A stretch of 64,000 bases of DNA from an uncultured Clostridia bacterium (GTDB taxonomy: Bacteria; Bacillota; Clostridia; Christensenellales; UBA1750), in NCBI GenBank assembly GCA_947625765.1, contig CANQPP010000007.1, forward strand, positions 1 to 64,000, given 5' to 3'. This document shows, piece after piece, positions 18,165 through 26,779 of the stretch. Each line of letters begins with the position of its first letter. The stretch's first letter is position 1. Under the pieces are notes generated by a model. That model did not search any database, was not told the DNA's origin, and was given only the letters and a program-made list of their open reading frames with translations. A program made the translations under genes and the position numbers.

Positions 18165-19040
18165 ATGTTTCGTAAGATCCTGTTTTCCGCGCTGCTGGCG
18201 TTGAGCCTGGTCTGCGTGCCCTTCTGCGCCCTGGCCGCGCCCGCGACCAACAGCTTCACCTGCTACGGCGAGGACCTGAGCGCCGAGCAGTATTCTCAGG
18301 TCCTGAAGCTCCTGGGCACCGACATCGACAACGACACGCTGATCTCCGTGAGCATCGAGGACGAAAAGGCCCTGCTCGCGGGCCTGGTGGACGAGGAAAA
18401 GATGGGCAGCCGATCCCTTTCCTCCGCCCGCGTGACCTTAAAGGAAGCGGGCTCCGGCATCAGCGTCACCACCCACAACATCAACTGGGTCACTTCTAAT
18501 ATGTACGCCTCCGCCCTGTCCACGGCGGGCGTGCAGGACGCGGACATCGTGGTGGCCGCGCCTACGGAGGTCTCCGGCACCGCGGCGCTGGCCGGCATCT
18601 TCAAGGCCTATGAGAGCGCCTCCGGCGAGGTGCTGTCCGACGTGGCCAAGGCCCTGGCCGGCGAGGAGATGCTCACCCTGGGCAATCTGGCCGACTTCAT
18701 CGGAACCGAGCAGGCCGAGGAGCTCATCGCCATGGGCAAGCAGTACGCCCTGGACAACGGCCTCACCGACCCGGAGAAGGCCCGCCCCTACGTGGAGGAA
18801 GCCGCCCGCCAGCTGAACGTCTCCCTGACCGACAGCCAGATCGACACCATCACCTCCCTTCTGGTCCGCATCGTCGAGCAGGACATGAGCCCCGAGGAGA
18901 TCGCCAACCAGCTCAACAGCATCAGCAGCGCGATCCAGAAGTTCGAGCAGGCCAAGCAAGGCGCCGCCACCTTCTTTGAGAAGGTGAAGGTCACCTTCCA
19001 GACCATCGGTGACTGGTTCAAGGGCCTGTTCAACAGGTAA
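18165..19040 (+). CDS. Secreted DUF1002 domain-containing protein
   Basis: Signal peptide FRKILFSALLALSLVCVPFCALA; DUF1002-like pattern ALAGIFKAYESASGEVLS, ITSLLVRI. Confidence 0.8.
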   Translation: MFRKILFSALLALSLVCVPFCALAAPATNSFTCYGEDLSAEQYSQVLKLLGTDIDNDTLISVSIEDEKALLAGLVDEEKMGSRSLSSARVTLKEAGSGISVTTHNINWVTSNMYASALSTAGVQDADIVVAAPTEVSGTAALAGIFKAYESASGEVLSDVAKALAGEEMLTLGNLADFIGTEQAEELIAMGKQYALDNGLTDPEKARPYVEEAARQLNVSLTDSQIDTITSLLVRIVEQDMSPEEIANQLNSISSAIQKFEQAKQGAATFFEKVKVTFQTIGDWFKGLFNR

Positions 19041-19062
19041 GCATATCCCTCCAAAACAGACC

Positions 19063-19100
19063 GGCCGTCCCGCGAAGCGGTTTCGCGGGACGGCCTTTCT
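19063..19100 (+). terminator. Rho-independent terminator
   Basis: GGCCGTCCCGCGAA-GCGG-TTTCGCGGGACGGCC followed by TTTCTTT. Confidence 0.85.
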
Positions 19101-19170
19101 TTATAAACAGCAGCAAACCTTAGACATCTTTGGCGGCGGCTTCCCTTCCCGGCAGCGGTAAGGGGGGTTC

Positions 19171-19261
19171 GCCAAGGGGGGCGGCGCTCCGCCGCCCCCC
19201 TTGGCACAGCCCCGGCGCAGCCGGGGAACAGCAGAGGCGGAGCGCGAAGCGCTCCGCCTCT
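19171..19261. repeat. Three consecutive GC-rich inverted repeats (hairpin array)
   Basis: GCCAAGGGGGGCGGCG/CGCCGCCCCCCTTGGC; CCCCGGC/GCCGGGG; AGAGGCGGAGCGC/GCGCTCCGCCTCT. Confidence 0.7.
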
Positions 19262-19288
19262 GTTCTCTCTTTATTCGTTCCCGTCCTC

Positions 19289-19552
19289 TTAGTCCGCCAG
19301 CACGGCCTTGAACACGTTCTCCATCTGTTCCTTGGTGAGGTCCCCCTCGTGGACCTTCTTGCCGTCCACGAAAAAGGTGGGCACGTACCAGTAGTCGTAC
19401 TTGTCCGCGGTCTGGGGATCCAGCTTCTCGTCGATGGTCTCCATCTCGATGGCGGCATAGGCGGGGTTCTCCGCCTTGAGCTCGTTCATCAGGCGGATGG
19501 CCTTCTGGCAGTAGGGACAGGCCTCGAACATGAAAAACTGCAGTTTCTTCAT
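19289..19552 (-). CDS. Glutaredoxin/thioredoxin-like protein
   Basis: MKKLQFFMFEACPYCQKAIRLM, YVPTFFVDGKKVHEG. Confidence 0.83.
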   Translation of the reverse strand: MKKLQFFMFEACPYCQKAIRLMNELKAENPAYAAIEMETIDEKLDPQTADKYDYWYVPTFFVDGKKVHEGDLTKEQMENVFKAVLAD

Positions 19553-19588
19553 CTTAAGTTTCCTCCTTGCAGTCGTGGATGCGGCCGC

Positions 19589-19897
19589 TCACTTTCTCCT
19601 GCGGCGGCGGATGAGTGCCAGCCCGCCGAAGCCCGCGATCACGGCCATATAAAATCCCAGGTCGTACAGCACGCCGCCGTTCGCCGTCTCATACATGCGC
19701 ACGCCCTCCACGCCCAGCAGCTGCATGACCAGCGACAGGGGCGCGATCCAGCCGTGCCAGACGCCCGTCAGGAAGCCCGGCGGCGAATCCGGCTCGTACT
19801 CGGTCACACCGGCCAGGCAGCCGCTCAAGCACAGGGCGCACAGGCCCAGGCAGAGCGCCAGGGCAAGAACGCGTCCTCTCCTTCTTCGTTCGCCCAT
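19589..19897 (-). CDS. Small putative membrane lipoprotein
   Basis: N-terminal hydrophobic segment with lipobox LSGC; second TM GFYMAVIAGFGGLALI and RRRRRK tail. Confidence 0.6.
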   Translation of the reverse strand: MGERRRRGRVLALALCLGLCALCLSGCLAGVTEYEPDSPPGFLTGVWHGWIAPLSLVMQLLGVEGVRMYETANGGVLYDLGFYMAVIAGFGGLALIRRRRRK

Positions 19898-19909
19898 CTT
19901 CGCCTCCGT

Positions 19910-21166
19910 TTACACGCGCAGGTCGTAGCCCAGACCCTGCAGCGTTGCGAAATAGTCCTCGGGCGTCTCCGCGCGGCGGATCAGCTGCACGGTGCCGTTG
20001 GGCTTGAGCAGCAGCTCCTTGGAGCGCAGCTTCCCGTTATAATTATATCCCATGGAGAAGCCGTGCGCTCCCGTGTCGTGGATGCAGATCAGGTCCCCGA
20101 TGTCGATCTTAGGCAGCTCCCTCTCTACGGCGAACTTATCGTTGTTCTCGCACAGGCCGCCGGTCACGTCGTAGACGTGGTCGCAGGGCATGTTCTCCTT
20201 GCCCAGGACGGTGATGTGGTGGTATGCGCCGTACATGGCGGGGCGCATCAGGTTGGCCGCGCAGGCGTCCAGGCCGATGTAGTGGCGGTAGGTGTCCTTG
20301 CGGTGGATGGCCGTGGTCACCAGGGACCCGCAGGGGCCGGTGATGTAGCGGCCCAGCTCCGTCTTGATGGCCACCTTCATGCCCGCCGGGCACAGGATGC
20401 GCTCGTATTCCTCCTGCACGCCCTGGCCGATCAAGCGGATGTCGGGCTCCGCCTCCTCCGGGCGGTAGGGGATGCCCACGCCGCCGGAGAGGTTCACGAA
20501 GTCCACGGACGCGCCGGTCTGCTCGTGCACCTCGCGGGCCAGCTCGAACAGCTGCGCAGCCAGGCGGGGATAATACCCGTTGTCCGTGGTGTTGGAGGCC
20601 AGGAATGCGTGCAGGCCGAAGCTCTCGGCCCCTAAGAGCCGCAGCTCCTTGACTCCCTGCAGGATCTGCTCCCGCGTCATGCCGTACTTGGCCTCGCCGG
20701 GGTTGCCCATGATGGCGTTGCCCAGCCGGAACTCGCCGCCGGGGTTGTAGCGCAGGCAGATCTGCCTGGGGATGCCTCCGTTGCGGCGCAGAAAGTCGAT
20801 GTGGGTGTAGTCGTCCAGGTTGATGACGGCGTCCAGCCTGCGGGCGTAGAGGAAGTCCTCGGCGGGCGTGGCGTTGGAGGAGAACATGATGTTCTGCCCC
20901 AAGCACCCCACGGCCTTGGCCAGCACCAGCTCCGTAAAGGAGGAGCAGTCCATGCCGCAGCCCTCCTGGCGCAGTATGTCCAGTATGGCGGGGTTCGGGC
21001 AGGCCTTGACCGCGTAGTATTCCTTAAAGCCCTCGTTCCAGGCGAAGGCGGCCTTCAGGGCGCGGACGCGGGCGCGGATGGCGGCCTCGTCGTAGATATG
21101 GAAGGGCGTGGGGTATTCCTCCACGATCTTCCGCATCTGTTTAAGCGTGTAGGGCAGCGTTTTCAT
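19910..21166 (-). CDS. lysA: Diaminopimelate decarboxylase-like PLP enzyme
   Basis: FKEYYAVKACPNPAIL (PLP lysine), GCGMDCSSFTEL, VNLSGGVGIPYRPEE, GRYITGPCG. Confidence 0.85.
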   Translation of the reverse strand: MKTLPYTLKQMRKIVEEYPTPFHIYDEAAIRARVRALKAAFAWNEGFKEYYAVKACPNPAILDILRQEGCGMDCSSFTELVLAKAVGCLGQNIMFSSNATPAEDFLYARRLDAVINLDDYTHIDFLRRNGGIPRQICLRYNPGGEFRLGNAIMGNPGEAKYGMTREQILQGVKELRLLGAESFGLHAFLASNTTDNGYYPRLAAQLFELAREVHEQTGASVDFVNLSGGVGIPYRPEEAEPDIRLIGQGVQEEYERILCPAGMKVAIKTELGRYITGPCGSLVTTAIHRKDTYRHYIGLDACAANLMRPAMYGAYHHITVLGKENMPCDHVYDVTGGLCENNDKFAVERELPKIDIGDLICIHDTGAHGFSMGYNYNGKLRSKELLLKPNGTVQLIRRAETPEDYFATLQGLGYDLRV

Positions 21167-21247
21167 CTTACGGTATCCCCCTTCATGTCCCAGCCGGGAC
21201 GCTTGATCCCTTAGTTTTTTAGGGAAGGCGGCGCTTCCCCTGCTCTG

Positions 21248-22930
21248 TTACAGCCCCAGCAGCTCGGCGCGGTTGATGGCGCAGAGCACGCCCTTGATGG
21301 AGGCCATGTTGATGTTGGACTCGATGCCCACGCCGAACACCGTGTTCCCGCCCGGCGTGCGCAACTCGATGTAGGCGATGGCGTTTGCGTCGGAGCCGGA
21401 GGAGATGGCGTGCTCGCTGTAGGAAACGAAGCTGTACCTATCCACGCCCACGCGCTTTAGGGCGTTGAAGAAGGCGTCGATGGGGCCGTTGCCCGAGCCC
21501 TGCACGGGCACGCGCTCGCCGCCCATGCGTATGTTGCCCCTGAACTGCACCGCGGAGCCGCGCTCCCCGCTCTCGTGGAAGATGGAGGAACCGGAAAGGG
21601 CGTAATGCACGGGGAAGTCGATGTAGTTGTCGCGGAAGACCTGGAACACCTCGTCGTTGCTCAGCTCCGCGCCCTTCTTGTCGCAGGCCTGCTTGACCAG
21701 CGCGCCGAACTCCGCGTGCATGGCCTTGGGCAGCGTGTAGCCGAAGACGGTCTGCATCACGAAGGCCGCGCCGCCCTTGCCGGACTGGGAGTTGATGCGG
21801 ATGATGGGGTCGAACTGCCGGCCGATGTCCGCGGGGTCTATGGGCAGATAGGGCACGTCCCAGAGCTTGGAGCCGCTGCGTTTGCGGTCCTCCACGCCCT
21901 TGCTGATGGCGTCCTGGTGGGAGCCGGAGAAGGCCGTGAACACCAGCTCGCCGGAATAGGGGTGGCGCTTGGGCACCTGCATGCCGGTGTAGGTCTCGTA
22001 CATCTCGCGAAGTCTCGGCAGGTCGGACAGCTCCAGGCCCGGGTCGATCCCTTGGGTGTAGAGGTTCAGCGCCATGGTCACAAGGTCGATGTTGCCTGTC
22101 CTCTCGCCGTTTGCGAACATCGTGCCCTCCACGCGCTCCGCGCCGGCCATCAGCGCCAGCTCCGCGCTGGCCAGGCCCGTGCCCCGGTCGTTGTGGGGGT
22201 GCACGGAGAGGATGGCGCGCTCCCTGTGCTTTAGGTGCGTGTGCACGTACTCCACCTGGTCGGCGAAGGTGTTGGGCGTGCCCAGCTCCACGGTGTTGGG
22301 CAGGTCCACGATCACCTTGTTCTCCTCGCTGGCGCCCAGCGCTTCCATCACCTCGTCGATGATCCAGACGGAGTTCTCCACCTCGGTGCCGGAGAAGCTC
22401 TCCGGCGAATACTCGAAGCGGTAGCGGGTGCCGGAGGTATCCTGCTCAGCCAGCTCGCGGATGAGACGCGCCCCGCGCACGGCGATGTCGATCACGCCCG
22501 CCATGTCCGTCTGGAACACCACGCGCCTCTGCGCGGTGGACGTGGGGTTGTACAGGTGGATGATGGCCTCCCGCGCCCCGCGCACGGCCTCGAAGCTGCG
22601 CCGGATCTGGTTTTCCCTGGCCTGCATGATCACCTGGATGGCCACGTCCTTGGGCACCAGATCGCCCTCGATCAGGCGGCGGCAGGTGTCGAACTCCACC
22701 TGGGAGGCCGCCGGGAAGCCCACCTCGATCTCCTTAAAGCCCACCTTACAGAGCATCCGAAAGAAGTCCAGCTTCTGCTGCAGGCCCATCGGGTTCACCA
22801 GCGCCTGGTTGCCGTCGCGCAGGTCCACCGAGCACCAGATCGGGCAGTGCTCGATGGTGCGGCCCGGCCAGAGCCTCTCCTTGAGCGGCACCGGCGGGAA
22901 GGGCCTGTACTTTTCCTTGGCAGTGTGCAT
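21248..22930 (-). CDS. leuA: 2-isopropylmalate synthase (long form)
   Basis: CSVDLRDGNQALVNPMGLQQKLDFFRMLCKVGFKEIEVGFPAASQVEFDTCR; SVHPHNDRGTG; C-terminal regulatory domain. Confidence 0.94.
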   Translation of the reverse strand: MHTAKEKYRPFPPVPLKERLWPGRTIEHCPIWCSVDLRDGNQALVNPMGLQQKLDFFRMLCKVGFKEIEVGFPAASQVEFDTCRRLIEGDLVPKDVAIQVIMQARENQIRRSFEAVRGAREAIIHLYNPTSTAQRRVVFQTDMAGVIDIAVRGARLIRELAEQDTSGTRYRFEYSPESFSGTEVENSVWIIDEVMEALGASEENKVIVDLPNTVELGTPNTFADQVEYVHTHLKHRERAILSVHPHNDRGTGLASAELALMAGAERVEGTMFANGERTGNIDLVTMALNLYTQGIDPGLELSDLPRLREMYETYTGMQVPKRHPYSGELVFTAFSGSHQDAISKGVEDRKRSGSKLWDVPYLPIDPADIGRQFDPIIRINSQSGKGGAAFVMQTVFGYTLPKAMHAEFGALVKQACDKKGAELSNDEVFQVFRDNYIDFPVHYALSGSSIFHESGERGSAVQFRGNIRMGGERVPVQGSGNGPIDAFFNALKRVGVDRYSFVSYSEHAISSGSDANAIAYIELRTPGGNTVFGVGIESNINMASIKGVLCAINRAELLGL

Positions 22931-22994
22931 ACGTTCCTCAAAACCCCTTCGTTTGGCGTATTTTTCTTGAGTTGCTTTGCAGAGGTTTATCCGC

Positions 22995-23354
22995 AAGAAA
23001 GCCCCCGCGCGGCGTGTCTGTTCGCCGCGCGGGGGCGATGCTTTCGCTTCGCGGTACCACCCTGCGTTCTAAGCGCTCCGCCCCTTCGGTCAAAACCGCG
23101 GGGAACGAAAGGCGCTCCTTCGTTGCTCGGGACCGCCCGCTTTGAGCGGGCCTTCCCTGTCCTATAACGGGGACCTCCGTTCCGCCCTACGCAAAGGGTC
23201 TCCCCTTCTTCAGGCGGACGGCTCCGGGATGAGCGGCCTTACTTACCGCGCACCTTCGTGCACGGTCGCGCGCCTCCCCGCCGGCTTTACAGCGGCCGCC
23301 GGCTCTCTTTGGAGGATGAGCGCGCGGGCCTTGCGCCCTTCATCGCCATCTGGG
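22995..23354 (-). promoter_or_regulatory. T-box leader upstream of leuA
   Basis: Minus-strand AGGGTGGTACCGCG (23050-23063) followed by terminator GCCCCCGCGCGGCG/CGCCGCGCGGGGGC-TTTCTT (22995-23036); AAAGAGAG AG-bulge element upstream. Confidence 0.93.
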
Positions 23355-23359
23355 CATAC

Positions 23360-23388
23360 AGTATACCCGAAGGCATGTAAAAAAGCAA
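23360..23388 (-). promoter_or_regulatory. Putative promoter of the leuA T-box transcript
   Basis: Minus strand TTGCTT (23388-23383), 17 bp, TATACT (23365-23360). Confidence 0.7.
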
Positions 23389-23461
23389 GTCCTTCTTCGT
23401 TAAACGCCGCCGCTCCATCCCGTATAATAAGGCTTTTTCGCTTGTATGGCCGGGGTATCCC

Positions 23462-24370
23462 CTACTCCTCTCGGCCCGTCAGGAACGCGCGCAGCAGCTG
23501 CACGGCCCGCCGCTCGTCCGCCAGCAGGGCCATCTGGCCCGCGGCGCTGAGCGTCTCCACCTTGGCGTTCGGGTACAGGGACTCCAAAAGCGCCTTTTCC
23601 TCCTCGGAATAGTACTGGTCCTTCTCAGCCTTGAGGATCAGCACGCGGCCGGGCCAGTCGGCGAGGTCGCCCTTCTTCAGGGGGAGCTTTTCGTAGATCT
23701 CCGGGATGGCCAGGCAGTTGATCCAGATGAACTGCTGCTTGTAGATATGGTACTCGTAGGTCTCTGAGATGAAGGCGCGCCAGAACACCAGGTTCTCCTC
23801 CAGCTCCGGCGGGCACATGTTGTAGTAGGTCTGGTAGCCCATGCGCTGCCGCATGGAGTCGAAGGGGGCCATCTTGTAGCTCCAGTAGTTCTTCCTGCGG
23901 TGGGTCCAGCGCTCGCGGCCTGCCTCGCTCAGGCCTTGCGCGGGCGCGCCGGTCATGCACAGGGCCAGGCCCTCCACCTCGTCCGGGTACATGCGCACGT
24001 ACAGCTGCGCCAGCAGCCCGCCGATGGCGTGGGCCACAAGGATCACCTTTTTAACGCCCAGCTGTATGAGCAGCCCGTGGACCTGGCGGCAGTAGCTCTC
24101 AAAGCTCTTTTCCGCCGGGTACGAAATGGCGATGACGCGCGTCACCGCGGAAAGCTCCATCAAATAGGGGAACCAGATCTCCCCGTAGCCCATGCCCGAG
24201 GGCAGGAACAGGGCCGCCCTCTCCCCCTGCCCCATGTCCCAGACCTGGTAGAGCTTCTTCTCCACCTCATAGGTGCGGGCGGGCACGCGGTCGCGGAAGC
24301 CCTTGAGACGGTTCACCGCGGACGGCGGCGCGATCTGGTAGATCTCCTCAAAAGAACGCTGCATCTTCAT
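23462..24370 (-). CDS. Alpha/beta hydrolase
   Basis: VILVAHAIGGLLAQLYVRMYPDEVEGLALCMTGAP; WPGRVLILKAEKDQYY. Confidence 0.82.
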   Translation of the reverse strand: MKMQRSFEEIYQIAPPSAVNRLKGFRDRVPARTYEVEKKLYQVWDMGQGERAALFLPSGMGYGEIWFPYLMELSAVTRVIAISYPAEKSFESYCRQVHGLLIQLGVKKVILVAHAIGGLLAQLYVRMYPDEVEGLALCMTGAPAQGLSEAGRERWTHRRKNYWSYKMAPFDSMRQRMGYQTYYNMCPPELEENLVFWRAFISETYEYHIYKQQFIWINCLAIPEIYEKLPLKKGDLADWPGRVLILKAEKDQYYSEEEKALLESLYPNAKVETLSAAGQMALLADERRAVQLLRAFLTGREE

Positions 24371-24542
24371 GCTGCATCACAACTCCCTTTCACAGACGCA
24401 AGAGCGCATACAAGGAACGCTTTTCTTCTATTGTATAGTTTTCCGCTTGATCTGGCAAGCCTTGCGCGGCACAGCTTTTTTTGATAGAATGAAAAAAGGC
24501 CGCTTCAAGGCCCGAAAAACCCCGGAAAGGACAACCAACACC

Positions 24543-25232
24543 ATGAAACCTCGCGTGGCCATCGCTTCCTATATTTACGACGACTCCCCGCTTTCCGTCA
24601 ACTACGTGCGGGCCGTGGAGCTGTTCGGCGGCTATCCTATGCCCCTGGGCGTGACGGGCGAGGACGAGCTGCCCTTCCTGCTTGGCAGCATGGACGCCCT
24701 GCTCTTAAGCGGCGGCGGCGATCTGGACAGCCGCTGGTTCGGCCAGCCCCTGCACGAAAAGGCCCAGCTCTGCTCCCCCAACCGCGACAGGACCGAGCTG
24801 CTGCTGGCCCGCGCCTTCGTGCGGGCGGGCAAGCCGGTGCTGGGCATCTGCCGGGGCGCGCAGGTGCTGAACGTGGCGCTGGGCGGCGACCTGCACCAGC
24901 ACGTCTTCGACCTGCCGAATGTGACGATCGCCCACCAGAACGGGGAGACGCGCCACGGCGTGAACCTCGTGCCAGGCACGCTGCTTGCCTCCATCTTTGA
25001 CGGCAGGGAAACGCTCACTGTCAACTCCACCCACCACCAGGCCGTCGGGCGGCCCGGGCCGGGGCTGACGGTCAGCGCGCGCTCCACGGACGGCCTGATC
25101 GAGGCCGTGGAGATGGGAGACAGGGTGCTGGGCGTGCAGTGGCACCCGGAGAGGATGCTGGAGGAGGGCATGGAGCCCATCTTCCGCTGGTTCCTATCCA
25201 AGGCCGCCGAAAAACAAGATACCGCATCATAA
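24543..25232 (+). CDS. Gamma-glutamyl-gamma-aminobutyrate hydrolase family protein (peptidase C26)
   Basis: ALLLSGGGDLDSRWFGQ, PVLGICRGAQVLNVALGG, VNSTHHQAVG, VLGVQWHPERM. Confidence 0.88.
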   Translation: MKPRVAIASYIYDDSPLSVNYVRAVELFGGYPMPLGVTGEDELPFLLGSMDALLLSGGGDLDSRWFGQPLHEKAQLCSPNRDRTELLLARAFVRAGKPVLGICRGAQVLNVALGGDLHQHVFDLPNVTIAHQNGETRHGVNLVPGTLLASIFDGRETLTVNSTHHQAVGRPGPGLTVSARSTDGLIEAVEMGDRVLGVQWHPERMLEEGMEPIFRWFLSKAAEKQDTAS

Positions 25233-25236
25233 AGCG

Positions 25237-25272
25237 AAAGCCGATCCCCTTATTTATTCGGGGTCGGCTTTT
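25237..25272 (+). terminator. Rho-independent terminator
   Basis: AAAGCCGATCCCC-TTATTTATT-CGGGGTCGGCTTTTT. Confidence 0.8.
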
Positions 25273-25294
25273 TATTTGCCTCTTTTCTTGGGGG

Positions 25295-25891
25295 CTACCA
25301 CCTGCGGGTGGTCCTGACCACCTTGCCCAGTATGCGCAGGCTCTTGCGCTGCTCCCCGGAGAAGACGCGGATGGAATAGGCGCTGTTGAAGGGCTGAAGG
25401 ACCAGATCCTTGCCGGACTTGATGACGCGCTTGATGGTGGCTTCCTCGTCCTCGATGAGCACCACGGCCAGGTCGCCGGTGTCCACGTCGCTCTGGCGAT
25501 GGACCAGGGCCAAGTCGCCGGAATGGATCTCCGGCTCCATGGAGTCGCCGGTGACGTTCAGGCAGAAGTATTCCTCCGGGCTGGGCACGTCCACCATCTC
25601 GTAGCCTTCCAGCTCCTCGTTGGCCAGCAGGTCGTAGCCCGCGCGCACGCTGCCCAGCACGGGGACCGCCTGCAGCTTGCCCACGGGATAGCCGCCGCCG
25701 GGGACGAAGTCCAGCAGTTCGTCGATGGTGCATCCAAAGATGGCCGCCATGGCGCGAAGGGTGTTGGTGTCGGGCTTGCGGCGTTCGGATTCGTAGTGGT
25801 TGTAGGCCTGGCGGGTGATCCCAAGGGCGTCCGCAACCTGCTGTTGCGTCATTTTGCGATCCTTGCGGATCTCGCGGAATCGGTTCGGCAT
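25295..25891 (-). CDS. XRE-family HTH / S24 LexA-type repressor
   Basis: MTQQQVADALGITRQAYNHYESERRKP HTH; S24 domain FCLNVTGDSMEPEIHSGDLALV..VVLIEDEEATIKRV. Confidence 0.9.
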   Translation of the reverse strand: MPNRFREIRKDRKMTQQQVADALGITRQAYNHYESERRKPDTNTLRAMAAIFGCTIDELLDFVPGGGYPVGKLQAVPVLGSVRAGYDLLANEELEGYEMVDVPSPEEYFCLNVTGDSMEPEIHSGDLALVHRQSDVDTGDLAVVLIEDEEATIKRVIKSGKDLVLQPFNSAYSIRVFSGEQRKSLRILGKVVRTTRRW

Positions 25892-25914
25892 CTGCATCCC
25901 TCCTTGCCTCTATT

Positions 25915-25941
25915 ATGCAACATTTCATTGCATCTTGCAAG
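25915..25941. promoter_or_regulatory. Candidate repressor operator
   Basis: ATGCAA-N7-TTGCAT perfect dyad (25915-25933) next to palindrome CTTGCAAG (25934-25941), just upstream of the XRE-S24 gene. Confidence 0.5.
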
Positions 25942-25979
25942 GGGTTTAAAAAAATTTTTCCAAAAATATCCACGAACTG

Positions 25980-26008
25980 TTGACAAATGACAGGGCAGGC
26001 GCTATACT
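25980..26008 (+). promoter_or_regulatory. Near-consensus sigma-A promoter
   Basis: TTGACA (25980-25985), 17-bp spacer, TATACT (26003-26008). Confidence 0.75.
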
Positions 26009-26085
26009 AAGAATCGCAACGCATCGTTACATATACTGCCGGCCCGATGACCCAAGCAGCAATCTGTCAGCAGGAGGTATACAAA

Positions 26086-26343
26086 ATGACGACAATCCAG
26101 ACCAGCGCTCCCTTCCCCTTCCACGACCGCCATATCCAGGGCAGCACCCGGCGCGCGGTTTACGATTACATCAATCTGTATTCCAAGGAACACGGCTACG
26201 CACCCACCGTGCGCGAGGTCGCCTCGGGCCTGGGCCTCTGTTCGCCCGCCTCTGTCCACCGCCATATGACCACGCTGGCCAAGGAAGGCCTGCTCGTGCG
26301 CGAAAAGTGCAAGGCCCGCGCCGTCTGCGTGATCGAATCCTGA
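26086..26343 (+). CDS. LexA-like winged-helix DNA-binding domain protein without protease domain
   Basis: RAVYDYINLYSKEHGYAPTVREVASGLGLCSPASVHRHMTTLAKEGLLVRE matches the LexA N-terminal domain; ends before any S24 domain. Confidence 0.78.
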   Translation: MTTIQTSAPFPFHDRHIQGSTRRAVYDYINLYSKEHGYAPTVREVASGLGLCSPASVHRHMTTLAKEGLLVREKCKARAVCVIES

Positions 26344-26370
26344 TGCGAAGCTCCACCGCAGAGGCCGCCT

Positions 26371-26676
26371 ATGCTGCTGCCTAAGGCCGTGGTCGACCGC
26401 ATCTACCTAAAGGCCCGCTCCCTGGACGAGCTCCGCCTGCGCGATACGCCCCAGGACCGGCGCTGGCTGCTGGCCTTCGACAGCGTCTACCAGAGGCTGA
26501 ACCCGGACATGCGCCGCTTCTTCGACCTGCATTTCCGCGCCTCCCGCCCCTGGACCGACGTGACCTACGAGCTGTGCATTGAGCGCAGCACGTTCTACGC
26601 CTGGCGCGAGCAGATCCTCATGCAGCTCGCCGTGGCCGCCGTGGAAAGCGGCGCAACGCAGATCTTCTACTCATAA
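26371..26676 (+). CDS. Putative phage-type transcriptional regulator (RinA/ArpU-like HTH)
   Basis: YQRLNPDMRRFFDLHF..RPWTDVTYELCIERSTFYAWREQILMQLAVAA, sigma-like HTH plus C-terminal helix. Confidence 0.5.
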   Translation: MLLPKAVVDRIYLKARSLDELRLRDTPQDRRWLLAFDSVYQRLNPDMRRFFDLHFRASRPWTDVTYELCIERSTFYAWREQILMQLAVAAVESGATQIFYS

Positions 26677-26722
26677 TCGCAGCTCTTCTACTCACAAGCA
26701 CCCATTCCGGGCCTCCTCCCAA

Positions 26723-26766
26723 AAGCCCCCCGAGCGGCGGACCCACTTCCGCCGCCCGGGGGCTTA
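26723..26766 (+). terminator. Terminator hairpin
   Basis: AAGCCCCCCGAGCGGCGG...CCGCCGCCCGGGGGCTT. Confidence 0.6.
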
Positions 26767-26779
26767 TTGTTTGCAGCGT

